A stretch of 64,000 bases of DNA, from NCBI GenBank assembly GCA_904063045.1, contig CAJFCJ010000007.1, positions 3,913,404-3,977,403 of the forward strand, given 5' to 3'. The notes under the pieces were generated by a model that was not told the origin of the DNA, searched no databases, and saw nothing but the letters and a program-made list of their open reading frames with translations. Shown here one piece after another: positions 14,982-33,477 of this stretch; within the stretch, counting starts at the first letter, position 1; each line of letters begins with the position of its first letter. This DNA comes from Dimorphilus gyrociliatus (lineage: Eukaryota > Annelida > Polychaeta > Dinophilidae). The translations under genes and the position numbers were made by a program.

Positions 14982-16809
14982 CTGATGAAATTAAGTAATA
15001 TGTAATACATTAATATTCTAATAATGCATTCAATAAGGTATTTTTTTTTGACCAGGTGAAAAGATAATTCAGAATTTACCAGCTGATCTTTATTAATCAA
15101 TACTAAATACCGGAAACACATGGCAAACTAAAGAATCTTGTTTCTTCGAATTGTATCATTTATTTCATTCCAGTTTAATCAATAAAACAACCAGAAGATG
15201 TAAGAGAGCTTAATCGTAATCGGTTTTTGATTCTTCAAGCTAGAATAATCTTATTATCTCCTCAGAATTTCTTAATAAAACTAAGATTGTTAATTTATTC
15301 TTTTTTGTTTTGTCTTTTTAAATAGATTTCTGATATTAATGGAATTTCTTTATTTAATCCTATTCAAATATTTATTTAAAAACTAGTCATCATCTTCTCA
15401 AATGATTTATCACAAAAGAATGCTTTTGCTTTGTTTTTTGTAAAATCATTTACTGAATCGTACATCATTAGATCTTTAAATCCTATATTGATTTATCCAG
15501 TCATATGAAAAATATGAACGAGTAATTTAATGAATAATTATTACATTTTTCTATTTTATATCATATTAAAAAAAAAACACAGAGTTTCTTTAACTAAATA
15601 ATATAGTAGAAAAAAATATACTTTTTAATTGGCTTTATTAAACCTTTGATTATCTTCTAAAGACAATGTTTACCCACAGTCAATCCCAATTTAATGAACT
15701 ATTGTTATAAAGTTTAATACTCACCATTACAATTTCTTTTCCATTCTAAATTCTATTTACTTAAAAATTCAGATCAATATTAACGTTGTTTTCTTCTATT
15801 TCTCATCCCCTCCCCTCCCCCGTTCTCTTTTTTTTAAGAAGTTTGAATACAATAACATTTTTCAGTTTGTTTATATAAAAGTACTCAATACAAATATTAA
15901 ATAATACTAAAGATAAAGATATTATTTTAATAAATTTTTGTTGCTATAAAGGAGAAAATTTTGAAGAAAATCTTAACATTAGCTTTACTAGATAAATTCA
16001 TTTTAAAAGTATAGACAAACTAAAAGAATATTAGACCATTTCTCTTGTTTAACTGTTATATCGAACTTACATAAAAAAAGAATTTTTAAAGTACTCAATG
16101 TAATACTGTACAATAAAAAAAAAAGAACAGAATAATTAAAGACTTTTACATGACCTGGTCAAAAAAAAAGACAAAAAAAATATAGAAGCTATGTCTTTAT
16201 AAAGACTAAAAAAAACAATATGGCGAAAATTTTAACTAAGAATCTCATAGAATTTTAATGATAAATATAAATAATCATAAAAAAGACCTTTATAATTGTT
16301 AAAAATTTCGCAATATTTCATTAAATAAAGCATAAATTTCATTGATTAATAATAAAAATGATATAAGTTTCTTATATTATAATATTTATGTAGAAATAAT
16401 TAAATTCTTACTATGTAATCCATTCTCAACAGATGGTTTATTTTCGAAGGAAAGCTCTCTTTCAACCAACTTTCCTATTTGAGGAACAACTGTAACATAA
16501 AGAGTTAATTTACGTGATGCAATAATAGATTTATCATAACGTTTATTGCTTTACATACATAAATGTATGTATATATATAGACGTTCATATATACAGATGT
16601 AAATATATATATGTGCAAAAATACATCTATATATATATGTACATGTATCTGATGCAGTATATAAGGTAAACGTACACTGAATAGGATTAGTTTCAAAAAA
16701 GAATACAGAGGACACTGTTTCTGGTCATGTGACTGGTATAAAGGGGTCTCCACCACAAACAATGTCTAATCACCTCTTCTCAACCCTATAGCATCAAAAT
16801 AAGTTAAAA
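14982..16809. other. AT-rich region between the SOCS-box exon and SLC12A
   Basis: Low-complexity, A- and T-rich DNA with homopolymer runs. One minus-strand exon candidate is 16489-16412: it follows an acceptor ttatgttacag, is open through VPQIGKLVERELSFENKP and ends at a gtaagaa donor. It ends in phase 1, which does not match the phase-0 acceptor of the SOCS-box exon, so a further exon would be needed between them. The last 300 bases should hold the SLC12A promoter and 5' UTR and include short TA-rich repeats. Confidence 0.45.
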
Positions 16810-17420
16810 ATGGCTAATTTCTCCATCTCCGGCGAGAATTTGGACAATGTAGAAGACGTAAATGATGATAACAAACCGAAAAGTCGTTTTAAAGTAGAAC
16901 AAGTTAACGAATTGAGTTCAGAAAACCGAAAAAATGAATGGTCCGAAAAACCTTTAAGTTTTGCTGCTAAACGTGTGAGTAAGATAATATAAAATCTAGA
17001 CTGGAATGCACTAAAAAGATGACTTAGAACTGTAAAATAAGTAAGAACTGAAAACCTAGTTAATATTTGAAACTCTTCTAAAACGTTTTCTAAACATGTG
17101 TTAAAGGTAAAAAGAGTTACCAGGTAATCATCAATTTGTTATTATATTTATCAATAAAATAATAATAATAAAAGAATAAGGAATATATTATATAATAAAA
17201 AAATAGTTAAATGATCAGACTAGTAGCCAATACCATTCATATAGCAAAATAACAATCTTCTTAGTGTTTTGTGTGAAAAGAAGTATATTAATAAAGTTAT
17301 ATAAAATATTCAATACAAAAGAAGAAAACTATATAATAGTATACTGTATTTACAATATATATATATATATGTGTATGTTTGCATCCACATGCATTAATTG
17401 ATTTTCAACATGTCTATATA

Positions 17421-17463
<43 letters not shown>

Positions 17464-20400
17464 ATATTTATGATAAACTAGATTTTTGCATACGCAATCT
17501 TCAACAAAAAAAATTGCGTAGTGTCCATTGAAATTAAACTATTTGATATCAAGTTAGAATGAATAGATATTTTCATTGAATAGAGAATTTTTACTATTCA
17601 ATTCTATGGTATTTTTATGACAAAAACAGATATGTTTTTTCCTGTAAAGGGCTCACATAAATTTAAAATTTTTGTATAACAATGCTTTTTATGTTAAATC
17701 TTTATATTTAGAAATATTTAACTTCTTTTATAGAATAATTATGTTCTTTTTTATCTAGCTCATAAATAGTCAAAGTAGACCACGACAAATATCAACTAGC
17801 TCTTCTAGCCCTCCTTTGTCTCCTAATTTGAATGCTGAAAACAATTCATACGATACTGCAAACGCTAAGAATGCTAATCTGAATACACTAGAAACGCTGC
17901 CACATGTTGATCATTATAGAAATTTATTTTCTGCAAACGCTGTGAATCTTAAAAAACGACCTACTTTAGTTCAATTACGTGAAATGCAAGAGGAGTATGA
18001 TGCTGGAGTAGAAGGCGAAGCAATTGCATCCGATGATAAGCAGATGCAGGTCAGTTGAAATTGATAAGAATGTTTTTTTATTTATATGTTTATTTAACAG
18101 CCGAACGGACCAAATGGAGATGTGACAACCACGGCTATACAACAAGATGCTAAGCCAGTAAAATTCGGATGGATAAAGGGTGTTCTTGTAAGATGTCTAC
18201 TAAATATATGGGGTAAGTAACAAAACATACAAATACAGAGTATACTACTTTCTATTAAGTAGCGATAAAAGATAAAGAGGCTACTCAATTTCTCAGTAAA
18301 AGTTTTAAGAGAAAGATAAAAGTAGTTACATTGATTTAATCATTAAAACAACTAACAGTTGAAAGGAGAGAGGATGTAATAAAACGAAACTTTTTTTTAG
18401 ATTACTAATCTTACTCTCTCTCTCTCTCTCTCTCTCTGTCATTCTTTTTATAGATATCATACCTATAAATATACTTGATATTTTAACCTTAAAAGAAATG
18501 ACAAGGCATCATACGATATTATTAGAAACGTTGTAGAACTTTTTTATTGATTAACAAATATGAGAAAATATTCTCTTGCAATCATGATAAATGAAATTAT
18601 TTTAATATATCAAATATTATCATTTCATTATGCAAACTGTCCGAGCTTATCAACGTGTTGTATGATAAAGTTAAGAATTCTCTTAACAAAATATGTAATC
18701 TATCTCTTTTCTTCAGGGGTTATGCTCTTTTTGCGATTGTCTTGGGTTGTTGGTCAAGCTGGGATTGGATTAAGTATTCTTGTGATAGGCTTATCAGCTG
18801 TTGTTACAGTTCTAACAACTTTATCCATGTCCGCTATTTGTACAAATGGTCAAGTGAAAGGTGGAGGAGCGTATTATCTGATTTCTAGATCTCTGGGGCC
18901 AGAATTTGGAGGAGCTATCGGACTAGTGTTTTCTGTTGCTAATGCAGTTGCTGTTTCCATGTACGTTGTCGGTTTCGCTGAGACAATAAGAGATATTCTA
19001 AGAGATAGGAAATTACTTATGGTAGATGAAGTTAACGATGTCAGAATCATAGGTATCATTTATAATATAATATATGTCATAAAATAATAATATCTAATAT
19101 TTTGTACTGCACTCGTTAAAAGGATTGATTACCGTCGTCTTTCTATTGTGCATAGCCCTTATTGGAATGGAGTGGGAGGCCAGAGCTCAACTAATATTAC
19201 TTGTTATATTATTAATAGCCATGATCAATATAATCATTGGAAGTTTTATAAGTCCCTCTGATAGTAAAAAATCCAAAGGATATGTGGGTTATGGATCCGG
19301 CGTAATAAAAGATAATTTCAATCCAGATTTTAGGGATGGAGAGAATTTTTTCTCAGTTTTTGCCATATTTTTTCCAGCTGCAACTGGGATATTAGCAGGA
19401 GCCAATATCTCTGGCGATTTAAAAGATGCTCAGAGAGCTATACCAAAGGTAAATTGCATTATTGGCATCACTAAGACATATACTATTAATGTCTTTCATT
19501 TTTCTTTACAGGGAACTCTGTTGGCTATTTTAATAAGCTCAGTATCCTACATTGGTATGGCCGTTCTTGCCGGTGCAAGCGTTGCTAGAGACGCAACAGG
19601 AAATTTAAATGTAACAGAAAATATTACCGAATATTGCCAGCAATTTACATGCGAATTTGGTTTACAAAACGACATGCAAGTTATGCAATTAATTTCCGGT
19701 TTCGGACCATTAGTGATAGCTGGAACATTTGCCGCTACCCTTTCATCAGCTCTTGCAAGTTTAGTCTCGGCGCCTAAAGTCTTTCAAGCAGTTTCTAAAG
19801 ATAACATCTTTCCCTATATATCTGTGTTCGCTAAGGGCTATGGAAAAAACGATGAACCAAGATTGGCTTATCTTTTGAGCTTTTTTATAGCTGCTGGTTT
19901 TATAGCTATTGGTCAATTAAATTCAATTGCTCCGTTAATTTCGAATTTTTTCCTGATGAGCTACGCATTGATTAATTACTCATGTTTTGATGCATCATTA
20001 GCTAAAAGCCCCGGATGGAGACCGGGCTTTAAGTATTACAATATGTGGTCAGCACTCTTCGGTGCGTTGTTATGCCTATGCGTAATGTTTATAATTAAAT
20101 GGTGGACTGCTTTGATAACATTCTTTATAATTACTGGATTGTATATTTATGTTCATCATAAGAAGCCCGATATCAATTGGGGAAGTTCTACCCAAGCTCA
20201 TGTTTATAGAAATGCTTTAAATTCCACTCTAAAACTTGTCTCAGTGTTAGAACACATTAAAAATTACCGTCCTCAAGTATTCGCCTTAACAGGTATATTA
20301 CCTATTCGTTTAACTCTTTATATCGAACAAAAATAAACTTCTCATCTGTTTTTAGGTCATCCTATGTCAAGGCCAGACTTGACAAGATTTGCAGCTACAA

Positions 20401-21082
20401 TTACAAAAGATATAAGTCTTCTTATGTGCGTACATGTTATAAGCGGTGAAAAAGATTTCAGATCTAATAGTTCAAAAACTAAACACGCCTATGACTGGCT
20501 TTCCAAGAATAAAATTAAAGGCTTTTATAGTTGCGTTTGCTCAGAATCTTTAAGATCTGGTGTTTCTTCTGCCTTACAAACTTCGGGATTAGGCAAATTA
20601 AAACCAAATACTCTACTATTAGGTTTTAAAGGTGATTGGAAAACTTGCGATCAATTTCAGGTTAGATATTTATGGAACAAATCATCGAAATAATCTCAAT
20701 CTTTATTCCTTCTGTATTCTTTAGGTACACGAATACGTGAGCATTATACACGATGCTTTCGATCTTAGATACGGAGTTGGTATATTAAGAGTTGACGAAG
20801 GTTTCTATGTCAGTAACCTACCAATGCAATCTGAAGAAGGTAAATAGAAGTTCTTTATTATTTTTAAATATTTATATACAACACTTGTATTGTATATTAA
20901 TGTATTTATAGATACTTAAATAATTTATATTTATCAATCAGTATGCATGCTTATTGGCAATTTACTTTTTTCTTTTTTATCAATTAAGTAGTTCAAGCAG
21001 GGAGTACCATACGATATAAAGTGAAGAAAGGTTTTATTTTAATTCAGTTCTAATCTTTTTTTATATAAAATATATATAGGGA

Positions 21083-21122
<40 letters not shown>

Positions 21123-22563
21123 TTTTTTTTATAAGCTTCATATTGCTACCGCAAAAAAAGGGTTTGGTTTTGATGTAATAATTTTCATAAAAGCTACTTT
21201 TTTGTTTTTTTTAACTTTCAAAAAAAAAGGGGAAATTACATTCAATGGATAAATGGAACTGTTTTTTTTTTATATTTATCTTTTATCTATTCTGTTCTAT
21301 GTTTTTGCCATTTGCTTTCACTCTTCCCTTTTTTTGCCCTCCCTACCACTCTGTCAATCTATCAGTATATCACTTTCGTAATTAATGTATATTGTATATA
21401 AACTGTTTTAAGTACTTGCATATGATGAATATGTTGTATATTGACTATACATATAGTATATGCATTTTAGGAATATACAGCAGATAATATATAAATAGAT
21501 ATGTATATAATTGTAGATATTAATAATATTTCATTCATATGTATACAGTAAATAGCAAATAATTGTTTGTCAGGTGGAGTTGACGATGAAAAAATTCTTT
21601 TAAAAGAACAAGATGGCAAAGAAAACAATGAAGGATCTCTTCCAACCAGTCGGAGTACAAGTCCAACACCAAGACAATCCGTTTGTGCACCAAGATATAT
21701 CACATCCCGTGAGTTGTAATTTCTTAATCGATCAGAATTTGTAACGGCTAATATTATATTTTATTACTTTGAATATTTCTAGGTCAATTGGCTAAAGCAG
21801 CTAAGAAGAATGGAACTATTGATGTTTGGTGGCTCTTCGACGACGGCGGCTTAACTTTACTAATCCCCTATTTGCTATCTGGTCATTGGAGAAACTGTAA
21901 ACTCAGAGTTTTTGGTGCTGCATCTAGAAAGGGAGAGCTTGATAGGGACCAACGTAGTCTGGCAACACTATTAAGCAAATTTCGCATCGACTACGCTTCC
22001 ATTAAAATAATAGCTGATATCGGAAGGACACCTTCCGCTGATGGGTGCGTGTCATTAATTCAAGTCTTTATTGCGATTATTAATCATTGTTAATATATTT
22101 ATACAGAATTGCTAGATTCAACGAACTTATTAAACCTTGGATGCTAGAACCTGGTGAAACTCCTGAATCTCATCCTTGGAAAGTGTCCGAAACCGTCTTA
22201 AATACACAAAAGGATAAAGTTGGTTTTATGAATATTTTTTTTACTTTGAATAATACAAGTTATATGTATAATTAAATTCAGACATATCGACAAATTCGTT
22301 TAAGAGAACTTCTCCAAGAGCATTCTAGTAGTGCCAATTTAATTGTTTTGTAAGTATTAGTTATAACTAGTAAACGCAGTTATTAATTTAAATTAATAAA
22401 CTTTCTATATTTTACTGTTTTTATTAGAACTCTACCTATGCCTAGAAAGAGTATTGCGCCCTCTGGACTTTATATGTGTTGGCTGGAAACGATAACCAAG
22501 GATATGCCACCAATACTATTACTCAGGGGTAATCAAGAGAGCGTTTTAACATTCTATTCTTGA
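16810..22563 (+). CDS. Na-K-Cl cotransporter, SLC12A family
   Basis: Electroneutral cation-chloride cotransporter of the Na+-coupled (NKCC/NCC) branch. Exons include 16810-16974, 17759-18049, 18101-18212, 18717-19053 and 19123 onward. The N-terminus has SRFKVEQV, an exact fit to the SPAK/OSR1-kinase docking motif. LPHVDHYRN corresponds to the regulatory segment before the membrane domain. The 12-TM amino-acid-permease core is clear: [60 protein letters not shown] and [21 protein letters not shown] large extracellular loop carries N-glycosylation sequons and cysteines. The C-terminal domain contains [20 protein letters not shown] and the protein ends [18 protein letters not shown], typical of the family. 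The presence of PK-GTLLAI across an in-frame 63-nt intron at about 19450 should not be read as coding. NKCC versus NCC was not decided. Confidence 0.93.
17424..17459. repeat. (TA)n microsatellite in an SLC12A intron
   Basis: A long TA dinucleotide run in the 0.78 kb first intron, with a shorter TA run at about 17355-17370. Confidence 0.95.
18414..18437. repeat. (CT)n microsatellite in an SLC12A intron
   Basis: About 12 CT units in the 0.5 kb intron before the first transmembrane exon. Confidence 0.95.
21088..21119. repeat. (GT)n microsatellite in an SLC12A intron
   Basis: About 16 GT units, followed directly by a T run, in the longest intron of the C-terminal half of the gene. Confidence 0.95.
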
Positions 22564-23095
22564 GATAATTTGCTCATATTTCCTTCTCTACTAAAAATTT
22601 ATTTAAAAGGTGTTCATTATCACATTCAAGGAAGAGAGGGAATATCTTTCTTGAAAATTAATCAGATTTAATTTTTTGCTCATGTTTTTACTGTCTGAAA
22701 AATTTGTGAGAATTTAAAATGCATTGTTTTTTTTTTCAAGATTATTACAGTACCAATAGATACAAAATATATATATATATATATATATAGTTTGTGCATG
22801 TAAAATTTATATTGAGGTGGTAGACTGAAAAAAAAAGCTAAAGAACAATATTAATAAAAAGTTATTGACATATATAAGTTTTTCTCGGTTGTAGAATGAT
22901 TAATATCATTTCATTCATTCATTCTTTTTATTCTGTTTAGGATTAATAGAATTAATTAAGAGAAAAAGATAAAATTCAAATGAAAAAGATATACAGAGAA
23001 AAATAATACTCTAAAAATTTTGACAATATCAACAATCTCATTTAAAAATATGATACTAGAATTGAATTAGTTTTCAATTGAGAAAAAATAATAAT
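22564..23095. other. Convergent intergenic region, SLC12A / RBPJ
   Basis: Carries the two 3' UTRs; includes a (TA)n run at 22767-22789. No gene seen. Confidence 0.55.
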
Positions 23096-28293
<5,198 letters not shown>

Positions 28294-28871
28294 TGCAGTA
28301 ATGAGAAAGTTGCCGATTCGTTTTATGGGTGGCGCCACTACGCATCTTCGAAAACTGAAGGCTTATATTGATTCATTTTTATTCCTCGTTGCAATGTTGT
28401 TTTAAAACAAATTTGCTTTTGTTGATCACTTTGAAATTATCGTAAGCAATTCTATTGACTAGGACTTGCTAAATCTTAAAAGATTCTAAAGAACAATCTG
28501 AAAATGGGAGTACAAACCACGCTAATATGGTAGTAACTAAAACTAGAGCATAACAAGGCGGAGGCGTCTATGCTTTAGGGGTGAAATTAGCTTTTTCCAA
28601 AGTTGTTGAGGCTCTACTTTTAATGATTAGCTGTCAAGTAAACATTTCTCTTTGGTTAAAAGTGGCTTTGCCGATGGTAATTTACAATGTGATTTATTCA
28701 TTATAAAGATGATCAACAGTAAATACATTATTTCAAATTTGAATTAATTTACAATAATTTATTTATGATTCCTATTATTATCGTTTCGTAAGATAATGAA
28801 ATATTTAGTGAAAAGCATTGTATATGATCAGAAGCATTATTAGTAGATGAAATGTTCTAATAGAATTTTAT
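28294..28871. promoter_or_regulatory. Divergent promoter interval, RBPJ / RGS22-like gene
   Basis: 577 bp between two start codons on opposite strands. It should hold both promoters. No specific element can be defended. Confidence 0.5.
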
Positions 28872-31800
28872 ATGGCTGGAGGAAAGGGCCAAATAGAACG
28901 AATTCATAATTTGATAAAAGAAACATCATCACATTGTAATTCGGAAGTTTATCAAAAATTAAATCTTTTGAATGATAAGAACACTGGCTCGTCAAGTTAT
29001 TCGACTTCCGGTTGCAATATAAATATTCCATCCTCTACGAATATAAATGAAATCTTAAAATTAAAATTTAATCCAATTTCGAAACTTCAACAGCGTAACA
29101 CTTGTTCTAGAGAGAACGAGAGAATAAACGATAAGAATGAATGGAAAAGAACAGTATTACCTATAGAAAAGAATCCTCTTATTAAGCACTTAACCGTGTC
29201 ATTTGAAGAGTTTGAAAGCTTGATAAATGAGACTTCTTACGTAGATTTCTTAAACGTCTATTTATCATTACCAATTTGGCCTAGAAGAGTAGTTTATAGT
29301 TTACAAGATAAAAGTTTTGACATCGAACATTTAATTTCCACAAAAAATCGTTATAATTTCAAGAAAAAAGTCCTAAAATGGATATATCAGTATAGATTGC
29401 CAAGCTTTTACAATAGCGACATCTTCCTGTATTGGAAGCTATCACAACAAATTCTAGCGATATCTTATAAGAATTTTACAATTTGTCAAGATTTATCAAA
29501 AGATTTACTACAAAAATTCAAAAGTTTTAGCAATTTTAAACTATTCTACGAGGAATCAAGTTCCGGAAGATTGTTTTTACTTTGGAAAGACATAGAGAGA
29601 TTTCTAAACACAAGGGATATAGTTATAAAAAAATGCTTGTATGCTAAGTTACAATGCAGATACTTTAACGTAAATGATGATCAATTACGGGATTTGTGGA
29701 CAGAGTCTTCAAAACTAATTCATACAAGCACGTTTGAAGACGATGGATTTCTAAAAGCACTTGAAAATCTTCAATGTAGTATAATTAGTAATCTTTGTAA
29801 TTATTGGTTACCCAAGTATTTATTACAAAATGAAGTAAAAGTTTACAATAATCTAGTAAGTGTTGTCCTATAGAGAATTTAACTTAACGATTGTTTTATA
29901 GGAATAAAATGATAATTTAATAATGTCAATACTTTAAAGGAAAGCCTTACTTCAACTTATTCAATAAATGATGGCGACTCAGCTGCAATAGAAAGAGATA
30001 AAATAAAACATTCTATAGATTCTACTGTTAGTTTAAATCTTTCCTTAGAATAATTTTTTTTAATAGATAAATGTTATCTTTTGATAATAAAAAATACAAA
30101 ATAAAAAGGATTTCGCACTGGATGGGATAACACGTGTACTCTCATATAGTGGAAGAGATCGTTCTTCCCGTACATCTAAGGACAATTTCGACTTACCGCC
30201 AATTATTATACATCAAAGTAGAAATTCTCAAGATCTTGTGCAGTCTAACCCCTTTCCAATTGACGAATCTGGTGAAATTTTGACAAAAGCTTTAGAATAT
30301 AGGCGAAAGAACTTGTCATTAGTGGTCGCCCTAACTATTGATTACGAATCAGGCAATGCCTTTGAATCGTGGCTTCATGATATAAATGCCCAGATCTACG
30401 TTATTGCACTTAGACTCTGGAGATCATTAGAAATGTATTTAAGTGTTAAGAAGTCCAACAGTTGGCTGATAACAGCCTCTAAAAAAGAAGCTTATGAAAT
30501 GCTGATTCAATACTCTGTATTAACTAAAAGTATTTTACCAAAAGATTTAGGTCTTATGCTGTCATTCTTGCTTATCCATTCAAGAGATCCTCCAATATTC
30601 CTTTATAGATATATTCAAAATAGATTGGCACAAATTCTTAAAGAGAAGTGGCAACAGTTTAACAAGAGGGATGTTATAGATTTCCATAGAAACTTGTCAA
30701 TCAGCAGTCGTGAATACGAAGGTAAACGAGAAGGAACGACTCAAAAGAGAATAACGAAAGCATTAGAATCATTAAATAGTTTATCTGAATACGGTTATTT
30801 ATTAAATTCATTGTTTAAATATGAAATTAATTTTAGAAAATTTGCAAAATGGCGTAGATTTGAAAGATTTTCAAGAGTTGCACGAGGAAAGTCGTACGAA
30901 CAAAATGCTCAGTTTAACTTTAGCGACATCAGCCAATAATCGCAAAAAGTCTCCTTCTAAGAAAGGTTGTTAAATTCTTATTTTACCTAATAACTTTATA
31001 ATGGTTAAATTACAGCCATCTCCCTGGGGAATTATATGATAAAGGCAGAAAAGACCCCTACTCTAATGCAAAACAAAGATAGTAGCAATATATTTGAAAG
31101 TATAAAGAATGATAAAACATTTATAAAACTTAATTATTCTGGTGTTGAAAATTCTATCAACCGTCCTAAAACAAAGTCAAAAAAATGTATGAACAAATAT
31201 AGTACTATACGAAATATTTCATCTAAAAAACCAATATCTCACGAGTCATTGAATATCATGATGAGACCAAATGCTGAGGGCATCCTAAAGTACTCTGCAA
31301 AGATGTATGAAGCTAAAAATAAGTTGAAGTATGAAAAAAAGGATACTGGTACATTTCAACTTAATTCTACTAGAAGTCATCAAAAACTAGGTTGGATAGC
31401 TTCAATTAATTGAAAAAATCATCGCTTATAAATAAAAATATATATATTCAAATGCAGGTCTATATGTAAAAAGTTTCTATTCAAATGCAGGTCTATATGC
31501 AAAAGATTTCTATTCAAAAGAAGTGAATATTGAATTTTTTGTTCAGTTTTTTTTGTCGTAAAAATTTTTAAATATAGGCGAATAGTTCATTGACGAGGGT
31601 CGTAGAAATTAAAAAATTACATTCATTTCTCATCTCGAAGAATAAACGAAAGAAAGTGAAACTTACTAAACGATATCTATTAAACTTCGGAAAGACTGTC
31701 AAAATTTTTAAAACTAGGAATTCATTCAAGAAAAAGGCTTTTCTACTATGTGCCCTCTTTTCAACCTTGAACACGTATACCTCTCGTAATAAAATGCTTA

Positions 31801-32449
31801 AATATATAATACAAGAGATAAGTAACACAGTTTCTTTAAAATTATTATCAAAACTCTTAACAAGGACTTGTTACACGTTGTCAGTGTTAGCTCAAAAGTA
31901 TTCAGTCCAAAACCATCAGCAAGCAATTCACTTACATTAATTGAAGGATCAAGAACTAGAATTCAGGTCGGTTCTAAGCACATTTTCAAAGAAAAGCTAC
32001 TGAACGATTTGGAATTTTTGGCTGAGGTTCTTCGCTATAACTATTTGTGGAGTGCTTTTCGAGCTTTAGAAGACGCAAAATGTTCAAAGAAGGAAATGAT
32101 AAATATAATTCGCAATAAATGTATAATGATAACGAACAGATTCTTTCAATCCTCTATCGAGCCCAGACTTCAGGTCAATGTATCTGAACCTATTGTTAGT
32201 GCAATCGTAAAGATTTATAGGAAAGAAGATCCTAGTCCAACGATATTTTCAGAAGCATTTCATAGCATCCTCCCTCACTGTGCTCGTCTATGGAATCAAT
32301 ATAACAAATACTTATCCAATAATCCTAATACTCTACAATCTCCCTACTCTTGCAGGGGCTTCAATAAGATTTTAACAGGTCGAGAGCAATACCTCACATT
32401 GGAACGAGAAAAGCAAATTGATTCATCTTTGACAGTTAACATAATTTAA
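28872..32449 (+). CDS. RGS22-like protein with RGS-type helical modules
   Basis: Start MAGGKGQIERIHNLIKE. Exons that join cleanly are 28872-29855, 29940-30026, 30109 to about 30721 or 30778, 30837-30965 and 31016 onward; further coding exons extend from 31578 to the stop at 32449, but the splices between 31400 and 31900 are not resolved, so the last part might be a separate gene. The N-terminal segment SFEEFESLINETSYVDFLNV with LSLPIWPRR and the later WIYQYRLPSFYNSDIFLYWK match the layout of the first RGS-like module of RGS22. The C-terminal module (FKEKLLNDLEFLAEVLRYNY onward) has an RGS-like helical bundle. In vertebrates RGS22 is testis/cilium-enriched. Family assignment comes from recognition of these motifs only; gene reality is more certain than its name. 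Confidence 0.62.
31446..31511. repeat. Tandem duplication of a 33-nt unit
   Basis: Two adjacent 33-nt copies (31446-31478 and 31479-31511) beginning attcaaatgcaggtctatat differ at only a few positions; a third copy starts and breaks off. It sits after an open frame that stops at 31413, in probable intron or 3' UTR of the RGS22-like gene. Each copy contains an acceptor-like tgcag. Confidence 0.85.
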
Positions 32450-32567
32450 TAATCTCTTTAATATGATAGAGTATAAAGCTAACAATAGAATTAGTATATT
32501 AGTTTCTCATATAAACTCTATGTATTGTAACTTTGGATTATAAACAGCTTTGTTACAAATATATTTG

Positions 32568-33477
32568 TTACTGTTGGGATATATAGAAGCGATAGAGGAG
32601 TGCAGAGCCGATGGCGATAGAGAGAGGGATAAGCCAAGCTGTCCAACTTCTGTGAAAGTAAACAATATAGTTAGAAGAGAGTTTAAAAATTTTTCAAAAT
32701 AACTAACCCTGTAGATGAAGTACCTTCTGGCAAGTAAGTTGATGCCTGGTTTCAAAAAATGGCAAATATAAATCACACTAAAGCATGAGATAAGAGCACG
32801 AGTTAGAGTCACCGTCACAGTTATTGCACTTGTACTACTTAGGCCTAAATATTTCTCCTAACTATCATAGAACCCTATGGTATAAAATTACCAGTATTTT
32901 AAGTCAGCATCAACTCAGACAACAGCTAGATGTGCTCTGATTTAAGTTTAAATAATTAGTCTTTGTCACATGCTATATAACGTTATATTAATGAGGAAAC
33001 ATAATTCACCTTTTCCTCTCGGGTTTCTTTATCTGAATCAGTTAAAATTCCGATTTCATATTTTTCCATTAATTCTCGAGCGTCAACAGAATGTCCAACA
33101 TCCTCAAAGCTTTCTGTTGCATATCCACCTCCCTGTTCAAGCAGAACCTCTTCTCCACCAGGATGCTAAAAGAAATTAAAAAAATATAAATAATAGCTAT
33201 TTTATCTGATTTTTTTCTAAATTGGTAGTCAAACTTTATTTATATACTATGCATTGGTTTTAGATTATCCTACTATACTTCAAAGGCATGACTTTCACAA
33301 CATGATATATTCGTTCAAAGTCTACTCAAATTACCAGTCGTATGATTTAAAAAGGTCACATACCTCTTCCAAAAATTTAGTTACATCATAAACTTTGTTA
33401 TGAATTGCCATCCAACAGGATTTTCCATCTTTATGTTTTTCCAATTCTGCAAGTGTAATTTGGCGGGCTTCGGACAT
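32568..33477 (-). CDS. CYB5A: Cytochrome b5, tail-anchored (microsomal type)
   Basis: Small haem protein that gives electrons to ER desaturases, P450s and other oxidases. Four exons fit by phase: 33477-33364, 33165-33010, 32745-32708 and 32649-32568, giving 129 residues. The haem domain shows [36 protein letters not shown] (first haem ligand His) and [18 protein letters not shown] (second ligand His). The tail exon encodes [20 protein letters not shown], one hydrophobic segment, followed by a short polar end YISQQ, the standard C-terminal ER anchor. Exon 3 is a 38-nt micro-exon. Whether it is the CYB5A or CYB5B orthologue is not decided. It is divergent from the MATCAP gene. Confidence 0.93.

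Noticed and set aside
16505-16762. Minus-strand frame of 85 codons upstream of SLC12A
   Set aside because: Largely translated TA/TG repeats; the only in-frame ATG-like start is weak, and no splice partner was found.
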